The notes beneath the pieces were generated by a model. The model did not search any database and was not told where the DNA came from. It saw only the letters and a program-made list of their open reading frames with translations. The position numbers were made by a program, and so were the translations under genes. DNA of 64,000 nucleotides from Rachycentron canadum (Eukaryota > Chordata > Actinopteri > Carangiformes > Rachycentridae): positions 18,987,580 through 19,051,579 of the forward strand of contig CM076668.1 in the NCBI GenBank assembly GCA_038496675.1. The letters run 5' to 3'. Positions 24,860-37,219 of this stretch are shown one piece after another (positions within the stretch are counted from its first letter, which is position 1; every line of letters starts with the position of its first letter).

Positions 24860-25075
24860 CTAACCATGACCACTGATTAACATTGGGCGAGGGCGGGGTT
24901 CACCCTGGACAGGCCGCCAGAGACAGACGACCATTCAGGCCAGTCACCAACCTGCCACCAAGCAACCTGCATGTCTTTGGATTATGGGAGGAAGCTGGAG
25001 GGAGAACATGCAAACTCGGGAATCAAACCCACAGCCACAGTGAGGCGACAGTGCTAACCACTATACCACCATGAC
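24860..25075 (+). repeat. interspersed repeat, relative of 3690-4010
   Basis: Contains CCCTGGACAGGCCGCC, GCATGTCTTTGGATTATGGG, GGGAGAACATGCAAACTC and GCTAACCACTATACCACCAT, standard blocks of this teleost repeat. Confidence 0.7.
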
Positions 25076-25946
25076 GTCTACGCATAACGTTGACATAGCT
25101 AATGTGATTTCTCCAGCTCCCCAACGATTTCCCCAACGATGGTGGTCGGTAATTTTTCTCTATTATACATCAAAATTCACAAAGTTCGATCTCTACACAG
25201 AAGCTCCACAAGTGAATCCACTGACTGCAGTGATGTAATGAACCTATTTGACACCCTATGATTTATCAGGCTTATGAATTCTTCTTTAAAAATCCACTAA
25301 TCAACGTTGAAAACACAACAACATCAGGAACAATAAGGTTGTTCCTTCTTAAATTTTTAATAATCTAACATTTTAGAGATTCATTGCTGTCATGTGACCA
25401 CAGTCGTCGTTGAATAAGTTAAAAACGAGCATGTGCAGATTTCGGTGGATCTGAAGAAGCTGTAAGACAGGAGGATGTTCTCTCAGAGATGAGAGAAGAG
25501 AGAAACTGAAGGGAAATTCAGACTAAGTATCAAGCAGGATTGTCTTAAAAACGTGACTGAGACGCTGGATTAGTCAGCCTCTCAGCAGGGCTCGCTTCGT
25601 AACGTCCGAGCTGCAGAAAAAAAAAACCCACTGCAAACTTTGGTTTGTCTGTTTCTACCATGAATCACGAGGCCGACCCTTCATCGTTTCATGGTTCGTT
25701 CACCGAAACATCTCGAAACATCACTGCACAATATCTAAGGATTGCCTTTGTGTGACAACGTGGGTTTTGTTTAGCGGCAGCAACATCTTGTCAATAATAC
25801 ACGGGAAGACAAAAGTAAAGGGACAAACAGGAGAAGAAGAAGATTCTATCGCACATGTGCGCAAAAAAACTGGTCCCAGTTTTGTCGGAGGATCATTTGG
25901 ACAGTCAGGTAGTTTTATAAGGTGACATCAGTCTCAGCATAGAGCG

Positions 25947-25948
<2 letters not shown>

Positions 25949-25996
<48 letters not shown>

Positions 25997-26005
25997 TGTG
26001 TGTGT
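25949..26005 (+). repeat. TG microsatellite
   Basis: About 23 TG units, broken by a GAG, in the presumed plekha1 3' UTR just past the stop codon. Confidence 0.9.
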
Positions 26006-26037
26006 CCTTAAGAGACTGTTAGTCGTCATCATCATCA

Positions 26038-26430
26038 TCATATGAGGGTAATGGCCAGATCCGAATTCTCCGCGCTGTGACGGTTCAGCTCCTCCTCCCC
26101 TCCGCCGCCAACAAACCCCAGCTTGGCCATTTCGCTGCGGCGTTTCCACAGGGATTTGTCCCCTGCCTCCGTCACTTTGAGGACTGCACCGTCTCCTGCA
26201 GCGACAGGCGGGAGCGCGCCGAAGGGAGGGGCACCATCACTGACTGGACTCCGCTCAGCCGCCACGGAAGCAGGCCCAGGAAGTTGTCCTGGTGGTGCGT
26301 GTCCAGTGTGAGGCTGAGCGCCCGCTGGGGAGGGGCCGGAGGAGGGTTGTGGGGAATGTAGGTCCTGGTCGAGGGGGTAGTAGAAGATGGAGGAAGATGT
26401 TGGGGAGGGAGAGGGGAAGTCACTGCGCTC
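26038..26430 (-). CDS. plekha1: plekha1 terminal coding exon 12
   Basis: 393 nt with the stop at 26038-26040. It encodes a Pro/Ser-rich tail starting ERSDFPSPSP, containing the basic SLWKRRSEMAK segment and ending SDLAITLI. The acceptor is a pyrimidine tract ending CTCTCCAG. The tail is poorly conserved in vertebrate TAPPs. The frame is supported by the phase match, uninterrupted reading and the PDZ-ligand end. A different frame is also open over the same bases and was rejected. Confidence 0.82.
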   Translation of the reverse strand, partial: ERSDFPSPSPTSSSIFYYPLDQDLHSPQPSSGPSPAGAQPHTGHAPPGQLPGPASVAAERSPVSDGAPPFGALPPVAAGDGAVLKVTEAGDKSLWKRRSEMAKLGFVGGGGEEELNRHSAENSDLAITLI

Positions 26431-29400
26431 CTGGAGAGAGAGGGGGAAGTGGGAGAGACAGTTAGAGGCAGAAGAGAGCGGTGGGCGTGACTGACAGATG
26501 GACAGATGGATGAATGGGTGGGTGGGTGAGTGGGTGTATTAATGGAACAAAGCAATGTCTCTATGAACCGATGAGAAGTGGAGTGAAATGAGATGGAGAA
26601 GAGGAGAAAATTAAAGGTAAAAGGATCAACTTGTTCACCAGAAAACACAGAATGAGGCTCCACGTTTCCCCTCAGTTACATTTAATATTTTATTTTTTCT
26701 TTGTTTTAAATATACTGTATATATGTAATTGTTTATAAAAGTGGACATAGACTCTGGGTCTGAAAAGTGAAGCTAATGCTAAAGTCAATGTCAGATTGTA
26801 TTGAAGTCTATGGGAAAATGTCCCTACTTCTCCTTGATTTATTAGCTCAGTAAACGTTTTCCTAATGAGTTTATGGTCTCAGTCTCTAGTTTCAAGTCTT
26901 CAACACAACATGATGTTTATTTTTTAAATGATGGTCCATTTAGAGGAAAATAGACCAGAAAGCAGGGGATGAATTAGGGGGCGTGGCTAAATATCTGTAT
27001 CTGCCTAACTGCACAGGAAGACACAGGAGACTTGACTCAGTTTTGTCTGGTTAGTGAGAGGTGTAAGAACATCTGGAAACAAACCCAGCGTTGGATAAAA
27101 AGTGTTCTCCTGAGCTACCAAAACATTAGAGCGTCCAAAGCTGCTCACCAAAGTCTCATCATCGTCATCATCATCATCATCTATAAGCAACATCTTAAAA
27201 ATCGGCCTTTATCACTGGTCACATTCAGATTAAGTTCTGTTTGCTGGTGATCAAGGAAACATTTAATTTATAAATAAAAATAAAATTGGGCTCTTAATAT
27301 TTTACTTTAACAGGGAAAGACAGCAGCCAGAGCCAGATCACAGCAACTACATGACACAGGGGGACTGTGGCCCCCAAACGCCGCTCAGCCAGATAATTGG
27401 ATGGATGAATGAATTAAACCTGTTTGTCCAATGAACTCAGATGGTGAACACAGAACTTAACCCTGAGCTGATAAGATTTTACACGTTTAGCTTAGCTTTG
27501 TGGCCAGTGTCATGGATGGAAATGGCTCTTTATTGTGACTGCAGAACAAGAGGAAAGTTGTGTGACACCTTATCTATTGTCGCGTCAGTGGTTTTCACAA
27601 AGAAAAAGATGGAGCGGACAAAGAGCTGCAAATTGAGAGGAAGTTTGTGTCCTCACTGTGAGTTCTCTATTCAACTCAATTCAAAAAAGCTCCAATTGGT
27701 TGTTTATTAACAACCTTGATCATGGTCCCAGTTGTGATAAGATCTGATTGGCAGCTCGATCGCTGAGGTATGGGGGTCACACCATCCACCTGAATGACAA
27801 TGCTGTGAACAGTGACTGTGACACAAGGGTTCATGCAGTTACAAGCAACACATACGAACGAGTGATGCTGCAGTTGCCAAGGAGCAGGACAGGGTCGAGT
27901 GGCGGTTGCTAAGGAAGCTGATAGGCAGTGGGGGCTTGGTGGTTGGACGATGAGCAGCAGCAGAAGGGAACAGGAAGTAGGCAGCGGGGCTCATTTGGGG
28001 AAGGTTAGTACATCACTGTCAGACCTCACTCTCTGAAAAGCATCCACACACACACACACATACGTACATACAAACAAACACACAAAGGAAAAACAGAAAC
28101 ACAACACGACAGGGTTAGCGGTGAAAAAAAAGCCTCATGATGAAATTGGTTTTTGCGACATCCTGCTGGGAGTCAGGAGCTCTGAAAATGTTAAGACATG
28201 AATAATGACACACAACATGAAATGAAAACAGCAACTGAGACAGAATAAAAGAGTGAAGACGGACTGTTAACAGAAAGAAAAGGAGCGTATTGTCCGACCC
28301 AGCTGATCGGTGGATGGATGGATGGACGGCCCACAGGTCAACATAACATGTAGAAAGATTAAAAATGAAATAAAAGAAAATAATGATAAGAAGCTGGGAT
28401 GTCAGTGAACCACTGTATTAATCAGTCAATCAATAAGACGACAAACATGAGTTATGATGTGGACACAACCAACAAGAAGCATTCAAGCATGAAATGTTCA
28501 GGAAGCACATCAATCTGCAAGCCTGGGTCATAGACCTGGACTGACAAAGACCTGGTCCAAGGTCAAATAACAGAACTGTTATGTTCTGGATAGTTCCCAA
28601 ACCAAGGACCTTATTTTCCACCTGCATCAAAACCGTATCCTGGGCGAAGATCACGATGCATCAAACCCAGCATCTTTACCGTAGTAAAGATCGGACGATC
28701 AAAACCAGTGTTTAGTTGGGTTGGGTTCGTTTAAAATAGATTATTAGGCCTTTAACAGCTGATCATTCCTTATCACAGCCACCCAACCCAACCTAAAATC
28801 AATGCACTGTGGTTGTATGTGATGAAAGTGACCGAGGAGACGCAAAGTTTGCTGCTAGTTTTAAAGGAAGGATCTAAAACGTCTCAGAAAAAACTGTGAA
28901 TCTACCTTTGAATTCTGTAAAATAATCAATGAATGTGCAAGTTGTGACTTGGATCATAAACTGTCTATATAAAAAAATCTGCATTCTATCTTGTAAAATG
29001 AAGTCAGATTGTATTGAAGTCTATGGGAAAATGTCCCTAATTCTCCCTTGATTTATTAGCTCAGTAAACGTTTTCCTAATGAGTCTATGGTCTATGGAAA
29101 ATAGACCATAAAGCAGGGGATGAATTAGGGGGCGTGGCTACGTGACTGAACCACCCAATCAGAATAGAGTACAGAGCAGATCAGCTCCACCTTCTTCTCC
29201 ATATATGGTTTCTTCTGGTTTCAAAAAGCCAAGATGGCCGATGAACAAATTACAACCTGGAGGCTTCAAACAGCTGCTCACAGACGACGGTGACGTCACA
29301 GAGGGTTGACAGTTGGTTAGGATGGGAGACGTTTGTTAATGCAGGTGGAAACTCCAGAGTTTTACCCATTTTTATGGACTGACTCTAACTCCTGTATTTG

Positions 29401-30606
29401 GCAGGAATCTCAAATACAATTCATCCAAATCTACAAACTACCTGCTGTTAAAGGACAATTCCACTGCTTCAGCAACAGGCGGTGAGACTGTTCAAACCTT
29501 ACAGCTAGCAGCAGCTACAGGACGGACCAGCACTACAGGCTTCACTCTGGCTTTACTGGTTCAGCATAAAAATAATATAGAGCTCAGTCGGATGCAGAAC
29601 CAGAGAAGTACTGTAGTGTGAAGGGTAAATGCTCGGTGAAGAGAGGCTGGTGGTGGTGGGGGGGTGAACAGGGAGTTCAGAGAAAGGGCACAGGGAGGGG
29701 GAGGGGGTCACATACGTGCTGCATTCACCACTGCAGAATGGCGTATACCTCTGTATACAAGGGCTGGACAGCCTTCTGGCCTGACGGATCTGAAAACAAC
29801 AGTTTACAGCACAGCTCAGTTACGGTGATGAGAAGAGCTTCTTTCCAAAAGACCGCACGTCCGCCCACAGAGGCGTCACCGCCCTGAGGAGCAGTTACAC
29901 CACCACAATCCTCCACCACTATCATAACTAGGCAAGTGTTCTGCATTAACAGGTTGATTCTTTATTATTCAACTGCAAAAACAAAGCGTTACATCATTTT
30001 TTAAGTGTTACTGTGTCGCTCTGAAAGCCGACATCTCGTCCCAACATTTGCTGCAGAGTTAACAAAGTTTGTTTTTGCCAGCCTCTGAATTACATTTAAA
30101 TCCGTCCCATCTTAATACATTATTGTAAACGAGCAATACATAGAAATTGAAAGATGCTAACAAGGTCTTAACAGACAAAGTAACGGGCCAGTCCGACTTC
30201 TTCTTCTTCTGGCCGGCATTTAGGGCTGCGCAATTAAACAATACCAGTTAGCACCATATGTGTTGTGGTGCTCCAGAGACGCTGCAGCCTAAGAGATAAA
30301 GGATCATACATGTTTTGAATAAGATTTTCTTTTTCAGTGAGACAGAAAGAGAAAATGATCATTACAGCTCGAATTATATTACAACCCTGATATCTACCAA
30401 AATAATCACAATATGATGTGTTTTTGTGTAGCCCTTTGAGCACTACACAACCAGGACTGTTAATGCAGACTATTTGCTTGTCAAAGTCATTATTTATTTA
30501 CATATTTTTTCTTTTGGTGGACGTTTCTGTGGTTTTGGAAGCAAACTCTTCAAACAGAGAGAAGAGACTGAGGAGGGAAGGTCAGAGCGGAGAAAGATAG
30601 GGAGAG

Positions 30607-30657
<51 letters not shown>

Positions 30658-32811
30658 TCAAATTATACAAAGAAAACCAAAAAACACAGATTCTGTGACA
30701 CATGTGGCTGCAGTCGTCTCTTCTGCCTCAAGATGGAGCCACAGGAACAACAAGGGGCTCCTTGATGCAGAGCAGTGGGACCCAAGATCAACAGAGATTC
30801 AACAAAATCGTGAGGCAAAGTGCTTCGTTTAGCTTTTAGAATATTATCTTGCTGGATTTGCACAGTGTGTGTAGAAGTGAGTTACATGTTCTCCTGCTGA
30901 AAAAACATCCTTTTATTTTATTTTATTCTTGACTTTTAAATATTAAATTCAGTTTCAGTCCCACTTCACTTTGTCTGTGTCTTATTTTGCTAAGAAATAT
31001 TTTTTCTTTCTGGTAAAATTGTACCAAATGTATTCAAAAGACTTTTTAATAACAGGATACCTACAGTGTTAGCGGAGCGTCCGGGGCCTCGCTGAGCCAC
31101 AATGGCTCCAGAGATGGCCTTAATCCAGCTGTGCATGTCCTCTGGACTGTCAGCCTGGAAGAGGACATGAATGCATGATTTTGTTTTGCTTCGTTGTTTT
31201 TTCAGTTGAACATTTGAACTATGATACTAAAGAAGTTAATCATTTGTAAACACATACAGTTGTGTTACTGCTGCAGTGACTTTCTAACATATATAAACTG
31301 TACAATGCTTCCAAATGTGAGTTACCTGTATGTAGAAGGTTCTGGAGCCGGTGACCATCTCAAACAGGTTGTCCCTCATCATCAGCTCACTGCAGGACAG
31401 AGGACAGTTTTTAAATCACCTACAATGTGAAGAGCAGCAACATGTTGACCTGCTGACAGGGAAGTCAACTGACCTGTGTTTGCACTCCTGAACTTTGTGG
31501 ATCTCCTTCAGCGAGATGACTCTCAGTGCCTCCCTCTCCTGTTTGGAAGGGGGGGTGTTTCTATTAACAATAGCTAAAAGATGCATAATAACAGATCTTT
31601 TACTTTTGTTTCTACTACAGTATGTTTAATTTCAGGTTCCACAGGAAACCTGCAAAATCATTTTATGTGTTAAAGGTCCATACAGTCTAAAGGTAGATGT
31701 TAAAGGTCCATACAGTCTAAAGGTAGATGTTAAAGGTCCATACAGTCTAAAGGTAGATGTTAAAGGTCCATACAGTCTAAAGGTAGATGTTAGAGGTCCA
31801 TACAGTCTAAAGGTAGATGTTAAAGGTCCATATGGTCTAAAGGTAGATGTTAAAGGTCCATACAGTCTAAAGGTAGATGTTAAAGGTTTAGTTAGGTTAG
31901 GTTGTGTTTTCTTTCTGTCACACACTCACTAACACCTGTAGCCACAGCAAAAACTAGTCCAGCATTATTTAAATTTCCTATAGTTGATAATGGATCTTCT
32001 GACAGCAGCCAAGAACGAAGTCAGATTACAGAGCTGCTTAAACTGTAAGACTGACAACAAGCCCAGCTTTCAAACAACCAGTTCGTGAATTGTTCTATCA
32101 ACCACAGAAACTTCCCTCAAACCGAATGTGAAATGACAACCATCGGGCAGAAGATTCAGCTTTGACTCCTAAATTGGTGGGCTGTTAAATTTGGCTTCAT
32201 CCAATGATTTAAATGGGTGACAAATCAAGGAACTACACCTGCACCACTGCTATAAACTTTCACTGCTCACAATAACCTGCACAACTACAATCATGATAAT
32301 GATAATGATGATGATGCACTACTCCAGCCTGCCTTGCTTACCAACGCACATCACTGCTGACTGGCTCTGCACTGGCATTCCTCTGCTGGTTACTGACTCA
32401 TCATAGATGGTAACTTACAATTAAAGGCTATTTAAAGACGTTTCATATGTGCAGTGTTTTCCCTTTCTCTTTCCTTGTGATTTTCTCTGCAGCCGTTAAG
32501 AGATTTCAGGTTGAGTTTACGCTCATGTGTTGATTGGTTTTAACTAAACTGAGGCTACTTACAGTGTGTTTGATTAACATTCATGTGTCATCGCGTCCTC
32601 GCAGTTTAACGGGCTGTCAGTCGTGGAACGAAGAAGAGGTCAGGACCTTGTTAGCTAACAAACTCATTCACTACTGTATCTATCAGACCCTCAGTTGTTC
32701 AGTAACAAGGGCAGGTGTATGTGATACGTAACGTAGATGTCATGTGATTAAATCTGTTCCTTTGTCATTATCACTCTGCAAACATCAGTCTCTTCATACC
32801 TACAGTGGAAA

Positions 32812-32863
<52 letters not shown>

Positions 32864-33597
32864 CAGGGTGGGTCCATATATGTGCACAGACAGGCTGTGG
32901 TTAGGACTCGCTAATCTGTCCACACATGGATCATATGAGGAGGTATTCATTCACATGCCGCTGCATGTAGGGACACACAACTCCCAAAGCAAAACAAGCC
33001 TCACACAAACACACACACAGCTCTACTTCTCTATGTCCCTTGTGCTTTAAGTTGCTTCTTGTTTTACTACTATTGTTGACATTTGTACACTTTTACTGTT
33101 GTAATAACTAACAAACTGTGTGTGTGTGTGTGTGTGTGCGTGTGTAATTTGAAGCCATCATTGTGGTGACATTTCAGATTTAGAGTTAATTAGTTTGAAG
33201 TTATTCATTCTGTCGTGGCGGTTGGAGAATCTATAAGAGGCTGGGGAAGTCATTAAGTCAATGAATGTCCCCACAACCATAGAAAGGCCAAAAACATGAG
33301 GGAGGCAGTCATGTTAAAGACAGTAAAGTAACCAGGTTACAGTTCACACAGTAAAACAACCACACACCAGTTTCTCACCAGGTCAGATTTGTAGTAGCTG
33401 AGAGCGTTTTCATCCAGCATGAAGTACCTTCTCTTCCAGGTCTTCATCTGAGGAAGAGGAGAAGATTGATCAACACTGTTGAGTTTCTTAGTTAAATCAT
33501 CAGGAAACATCCACACGAAGGTTCGGGGAAATCTGTCGACATGCTAACATGTCTAAAAACAACATAACCCATAGATCAATCAAAAACCTTTGAGTGT

Positions 33598-33663
<66 letters not shown>

Positions 33664-34376
33664 TCACCACAGCTCCTTGTTTCACACAGTATCCGGCCTT
33701 GATGAAGGCCTGGTCCTGTGCTCCTCTGGACAGGAAGTAAGGCAGCTGATTCTGACACCGCTTCAAACCTCCACGCTCTGCACCGTTCTGCCCCTCCCCC
33801 TGCTCCTAATGTACGCACACACACACACATACATACACACACTGTGTATGAACATCATCTCAAAATCTTTATGAAACATACACGTTTATTTTCACATCCA
33901 GTGAAAACAGAGCCATCATGTTCATTTGGTGTCATCCTTCTGTTGTAGCTCTGTCTTTGGTCTCCACCATCTCCTGAATGAAACATCTAGCTATTTAGCA
34001 GCTAAATGCTAACCCGATAAGTCGAAGTGGAACTGTGAAATTATAGCCTTCAATTATTAGCACTATACTTCGTCAGGTGCACAAACAAATGTTAATTAGA
34101 ATACTTTTTAAAAAATTCTTTCTACGTTTGTTCTTCTGCGTTGTCAAAATGCTAACGTTGCTTTGAGCCTGTAGCTTTGGGCAGAGAGGAGGAGTCTGCA
34201 GAGGTTTGGACACATCACTTCTTTTCACTTCAACTATTTTAAGTGTTTCAGTCATAACATTCAGACCAGTTGTCACTTGTCTGCACTGATGCATGCTGGG
34301 TCACGTGCCTGTGGCTGCATACCAACACGGACAGGTGTGGACCTGCTGAGCTGCCGCTGCTAACACACCACACGTG

Positions 34377-34414
<38 letters not shown>

Positions 34415-37170
34415 CTGTGTAGCGGTGATGATAGGGACTCCACCTATGATTTCAGTCTTGTAGGAGATCTGTTTCATGGCTCCAAGTCCTTCCTGGGAAG
34501 ACTCTGGATGGGCGGCGTGGCCCTCGCCGGGCTTTGGCACCTGAGAACACAACGAGACATGAACCACAGTCCTGTCTGTCGGTTGACACCTAAAAGGTTT
34601 TGAAGGCTTTAGGTAGTTTTTTTATCTTTAAATCTGTTGAATTTAATAACCATATAAAATATCACCACCCTTGTCCTTTGCCTCACTGCACTGAGAGAGA
34701 AAGTTATTTTGACTCACTCCCACATAAACCATCCTGCTGCCAGAAATACTCTCTTCAGCACCAATTGTGGATTCATCCGCTGCTAAAATAGTTCCTTATA
34801 AATGCACTACTTCCTCCTATTGAGTGATTTCTGTTGAAAAAAACCTCTCTAAGTGAAACCAGATATTTGTGACGTTTTTTTAATATTTCAGTAGGAACCC
34901 AGCACACACGTGTTTCTTTAATGCTGAGCACCAAAGTTAGTATAAGGAGAAGAGAGGTTCCTGACATTGCAGCTGCAGGTGAACATGAAACCCTGGATTC
35001 ACTGCTCTCTTTCTCTTCACACTCTGTTAAGCCTGAACTCAATCTCTCTGGCCTGATGGGTAATTTTCCATCTGCTGCAGCCTGAGGCGGCCGACAGAGC
35101 GGCCCACAACAACGGCAGAAACAGGGTCACCTATTGATCCATTTGTGTTCGTGTTGGCATCTGTGTGAGGCTCACTGTGATCTTGGTGGCTTTGTTGAGG
35201 ACACTGATCCACTCCACCAAGTCCTGCTGGTCATTAGCTTGCAGATAAAACTTCCTCATTCCTGCATTTATGACTTCAGAGAGAGAGGGGGTGGGGGGGT
35301 GGAGATGTTTGAAACATTAGACTAAAACACGCAAGAGGAAGAAAGGAAATACACTGAACTTCATGCAAATCATGATCTAAAAATATCAGTTTGTTTCTAC
35401 ACTCTCAGAGGCAGAGGATGTGTGTGTGTTAGTGTGTATGTTAACATCCCATCCCGATGCATATAAACACAGACGCACACATACACACCAACACACAGGT
35501 CAAGGTTATTTCACAGTTTCCTCCAATTGAGTGACAAAAAGCTACTGTTGGCCACCAGAGGAAGAACAACAAGTAGCAAGGGACAAAAGAGAGGAAATAA
35601 ACCTAACAGCAGAGGAAAAGAGGGAGGGAGGAATGAAAGGACGGGGAAGGGTGGAAGGAAGGAAACAAGGAAAGAGTAGGGATGAAGGAGAGGGAAAAAA
35701 TGAGGGAGATAGGGTAGAAAACTGTTCCCTGATATATGATGGTTGAAGATCTCCAGCTCCAACAGCCTCCACGATACTGGTCCCAGTCTCTCCACCAGAT
35801 GGTGAATCAGGCTGCAGGGATTTGCTCCCATTTCAGCCACAAAACCATTAATTACATCCAACACTGATGAGACCTGGCTCTCGTCCACACCAAACTGGGG
35901 AAACCATTTCTTAACAGGGCTGGTTTTATTCAAGAGAGGGGGGCAGGGGGGCACTGACATGTTCAAACAGGAAAAGGCAACTGGAAACTCTATTAAAGAG
36001 CCTTGTCCAAGCCATGGAATAACATGTAAGAGTCGAGAGAACAGGAGGGAGAGAGAACTTACCAAAGCAGAACTCTGCCTTTGGTCTGAGTTTGGTGGCA
36101 TCACTGACCTGAAAACAAGAGTTTTTGTCAACAAGGAAAATAACAGACGCTATACGCAATAATCATGAATACAGACATATACAGCAATGACAAAAAAAGA
36201 CCAGAAACCAGGAAAAACAGACCAAATCAGGCCAAAATGCTAATGTCAGTTTGCTGACCACACCCAACATACAACGGCAACAGCTCACATGCTGCTGTGG
36301 AGCATGTGTCGTCTTTACAGCCCGGCTAAGTAGCTCAACATGTAAAGCACGGCTGAAGTTGATGGAAATGTGATCCGTTTTGTGTGTGTTTGTGTGTGTG
36401 ACGACTCACCTTGGAGATGTAGGTGAGTTTGAGTGAACCCACCTTATCTGCACCTCTGGGCAGATTCTGCACAAAGGAAAAGAAAAACATCTTTATTATG
36501 TTGATGGTATTTAAGTAGCAGTAGTGAAGGTGGTTTTACAGAAAAGACCAGGTTTGTTAATTACTCCCTGAAATAAGGGGCTGAGTGATCTACTGGAAAT
36601 CAGTATGTCATGTGATATATGATATGATATGATATGATATGATATGATATGCAGACTGTTAGAGATGTTTTTATTCTCTCATGGAGCCAAATCCAGGGAG
36701 GAAATGCAAACAGAGACATCAACATGACCTACTTATGATTAAAAGATAATATTAATACCAGCTGCATTAGTTATCAGCAGCCTAATTCAAACATCTGCTC
36801 TGGCAGCTGTCAGACATCTTCATCTGCCCCACCTGCTCTTTGAAGATGCAGGAATTCCCCACTGTGAGAAATAGAAATACTACCACTACTGACTTTTTCA
36901 GTTTCTGTTCTGGCTCCTGTTTGCCCTCATGGTTTGACACAGAGGGTCTGTCAAACCAGTCCAGTGTGTTTGATAAAGGCTATAACAGGTGTCACACACC
37001 TGTAAAAAGCAACTTCCTGTGGCATTTGGGCAGTGAGGTTGAAACCCCTCCCCTCGCCGCTCTCTTAAGAGAACCTATGGTGGTAATGTAAAAACTGCAA
37101 ACTGTAAATAAAGGGGCTGTAGGTCACCAACAAGTTTCTGAAAACCAGTTTTGAAATTCAGAGCAAGCTG

Positions 37171-37219
<49 letters not shown>

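Larger units (their letters stand above)
23590..26037 (-). other. plekha1: presumed plekha1 3' UTR and downstream flank
   Basis: No coding sequence seen below the plekha1 stop. The stretch contains a TG microsatellite (about 25950-26005) beginning about 30 bp past the stop and repeats at 24610-24690 and 24860-25075. A minus-strand AATAAA at 24477-24482 is one possible polyadenylation signal. The real 3' end cannot be fixed from sequence alone. Confidence 0.4.
26431..31064 (-). other. plekha1 intron 11
   Basis: 4.6 kb between the end of PH domain 2 and the tail exon. It holds two same-orientation copies of the common teleost repeat (26740-26992 and 28998-29312), a CAT/ATC run at 27157-27181 and a TG tract at 30608-30650. 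No additional exon with clear splice sites and family resemblance was found. Confidence 0.7.
31539..33378 (-). other. plekha1 intron 8
   Basis: Contains the 30-bp minisatellite (31671-31880), a CA repeat at 32813-32861 and a TG repeat at 33117-33143. No exon seen. Confidence 0.75.
33806..36062 (-). other. plekha1 introns 4-6 (around exons 5 and 6)
   Basis: Three introns of about 600-800 bp separated by exons 6 (34415-34540) and 5 (35176-35273). They hold a TG tract at 34380-34410, a repeat at about 34700-34870 that resembles 56165-56290, and purine-rich sequence at 35570-35720. No further exon was found. Confidence 0.7.

Noticed and set aside
14251..26037. Possible ARMS2 homologue
   Set aside because: No frame resembling it was found; the gene is known only from primates.
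26172..26663. 163-codon minus-strand frame over plekha1 exon 12
   Set aside because: It reads through the splice acceptor into intron and is in a different frame from the one that joins exon 11 in phase; the joined frame gives the PDZ-ligand end.
31671..31880. Regularly repeated 30-bp units as a CRISPR array
   Set aside because: Units are directly adjacent with no spacers, and the host is a vertebrate.
31632..31925. Repetitive minus-strand frame of 97 codons ([10 protein letters not shown] units)
   Set aside because: It is the in-frame reading of a 30-bp non-coding minisatellite in an intron.
34773..35042. Minus-strand 89-codon frame with a leader-like stretch (SLLLILTLVLSI)
   Set aside because: Lies in plekha1 intron 5 partly over a dispersed repeat, with no promoter or splice support.
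35511..36134. Minus-strand frame of 207 codons
   Set aside because: It overlaps plekha1 exon 4 in another frame and is otherwise intronic, with a purine/pyrimidine-biased stretch giving Pro/Phe/Leu-rich sequence; no splice or homology support.
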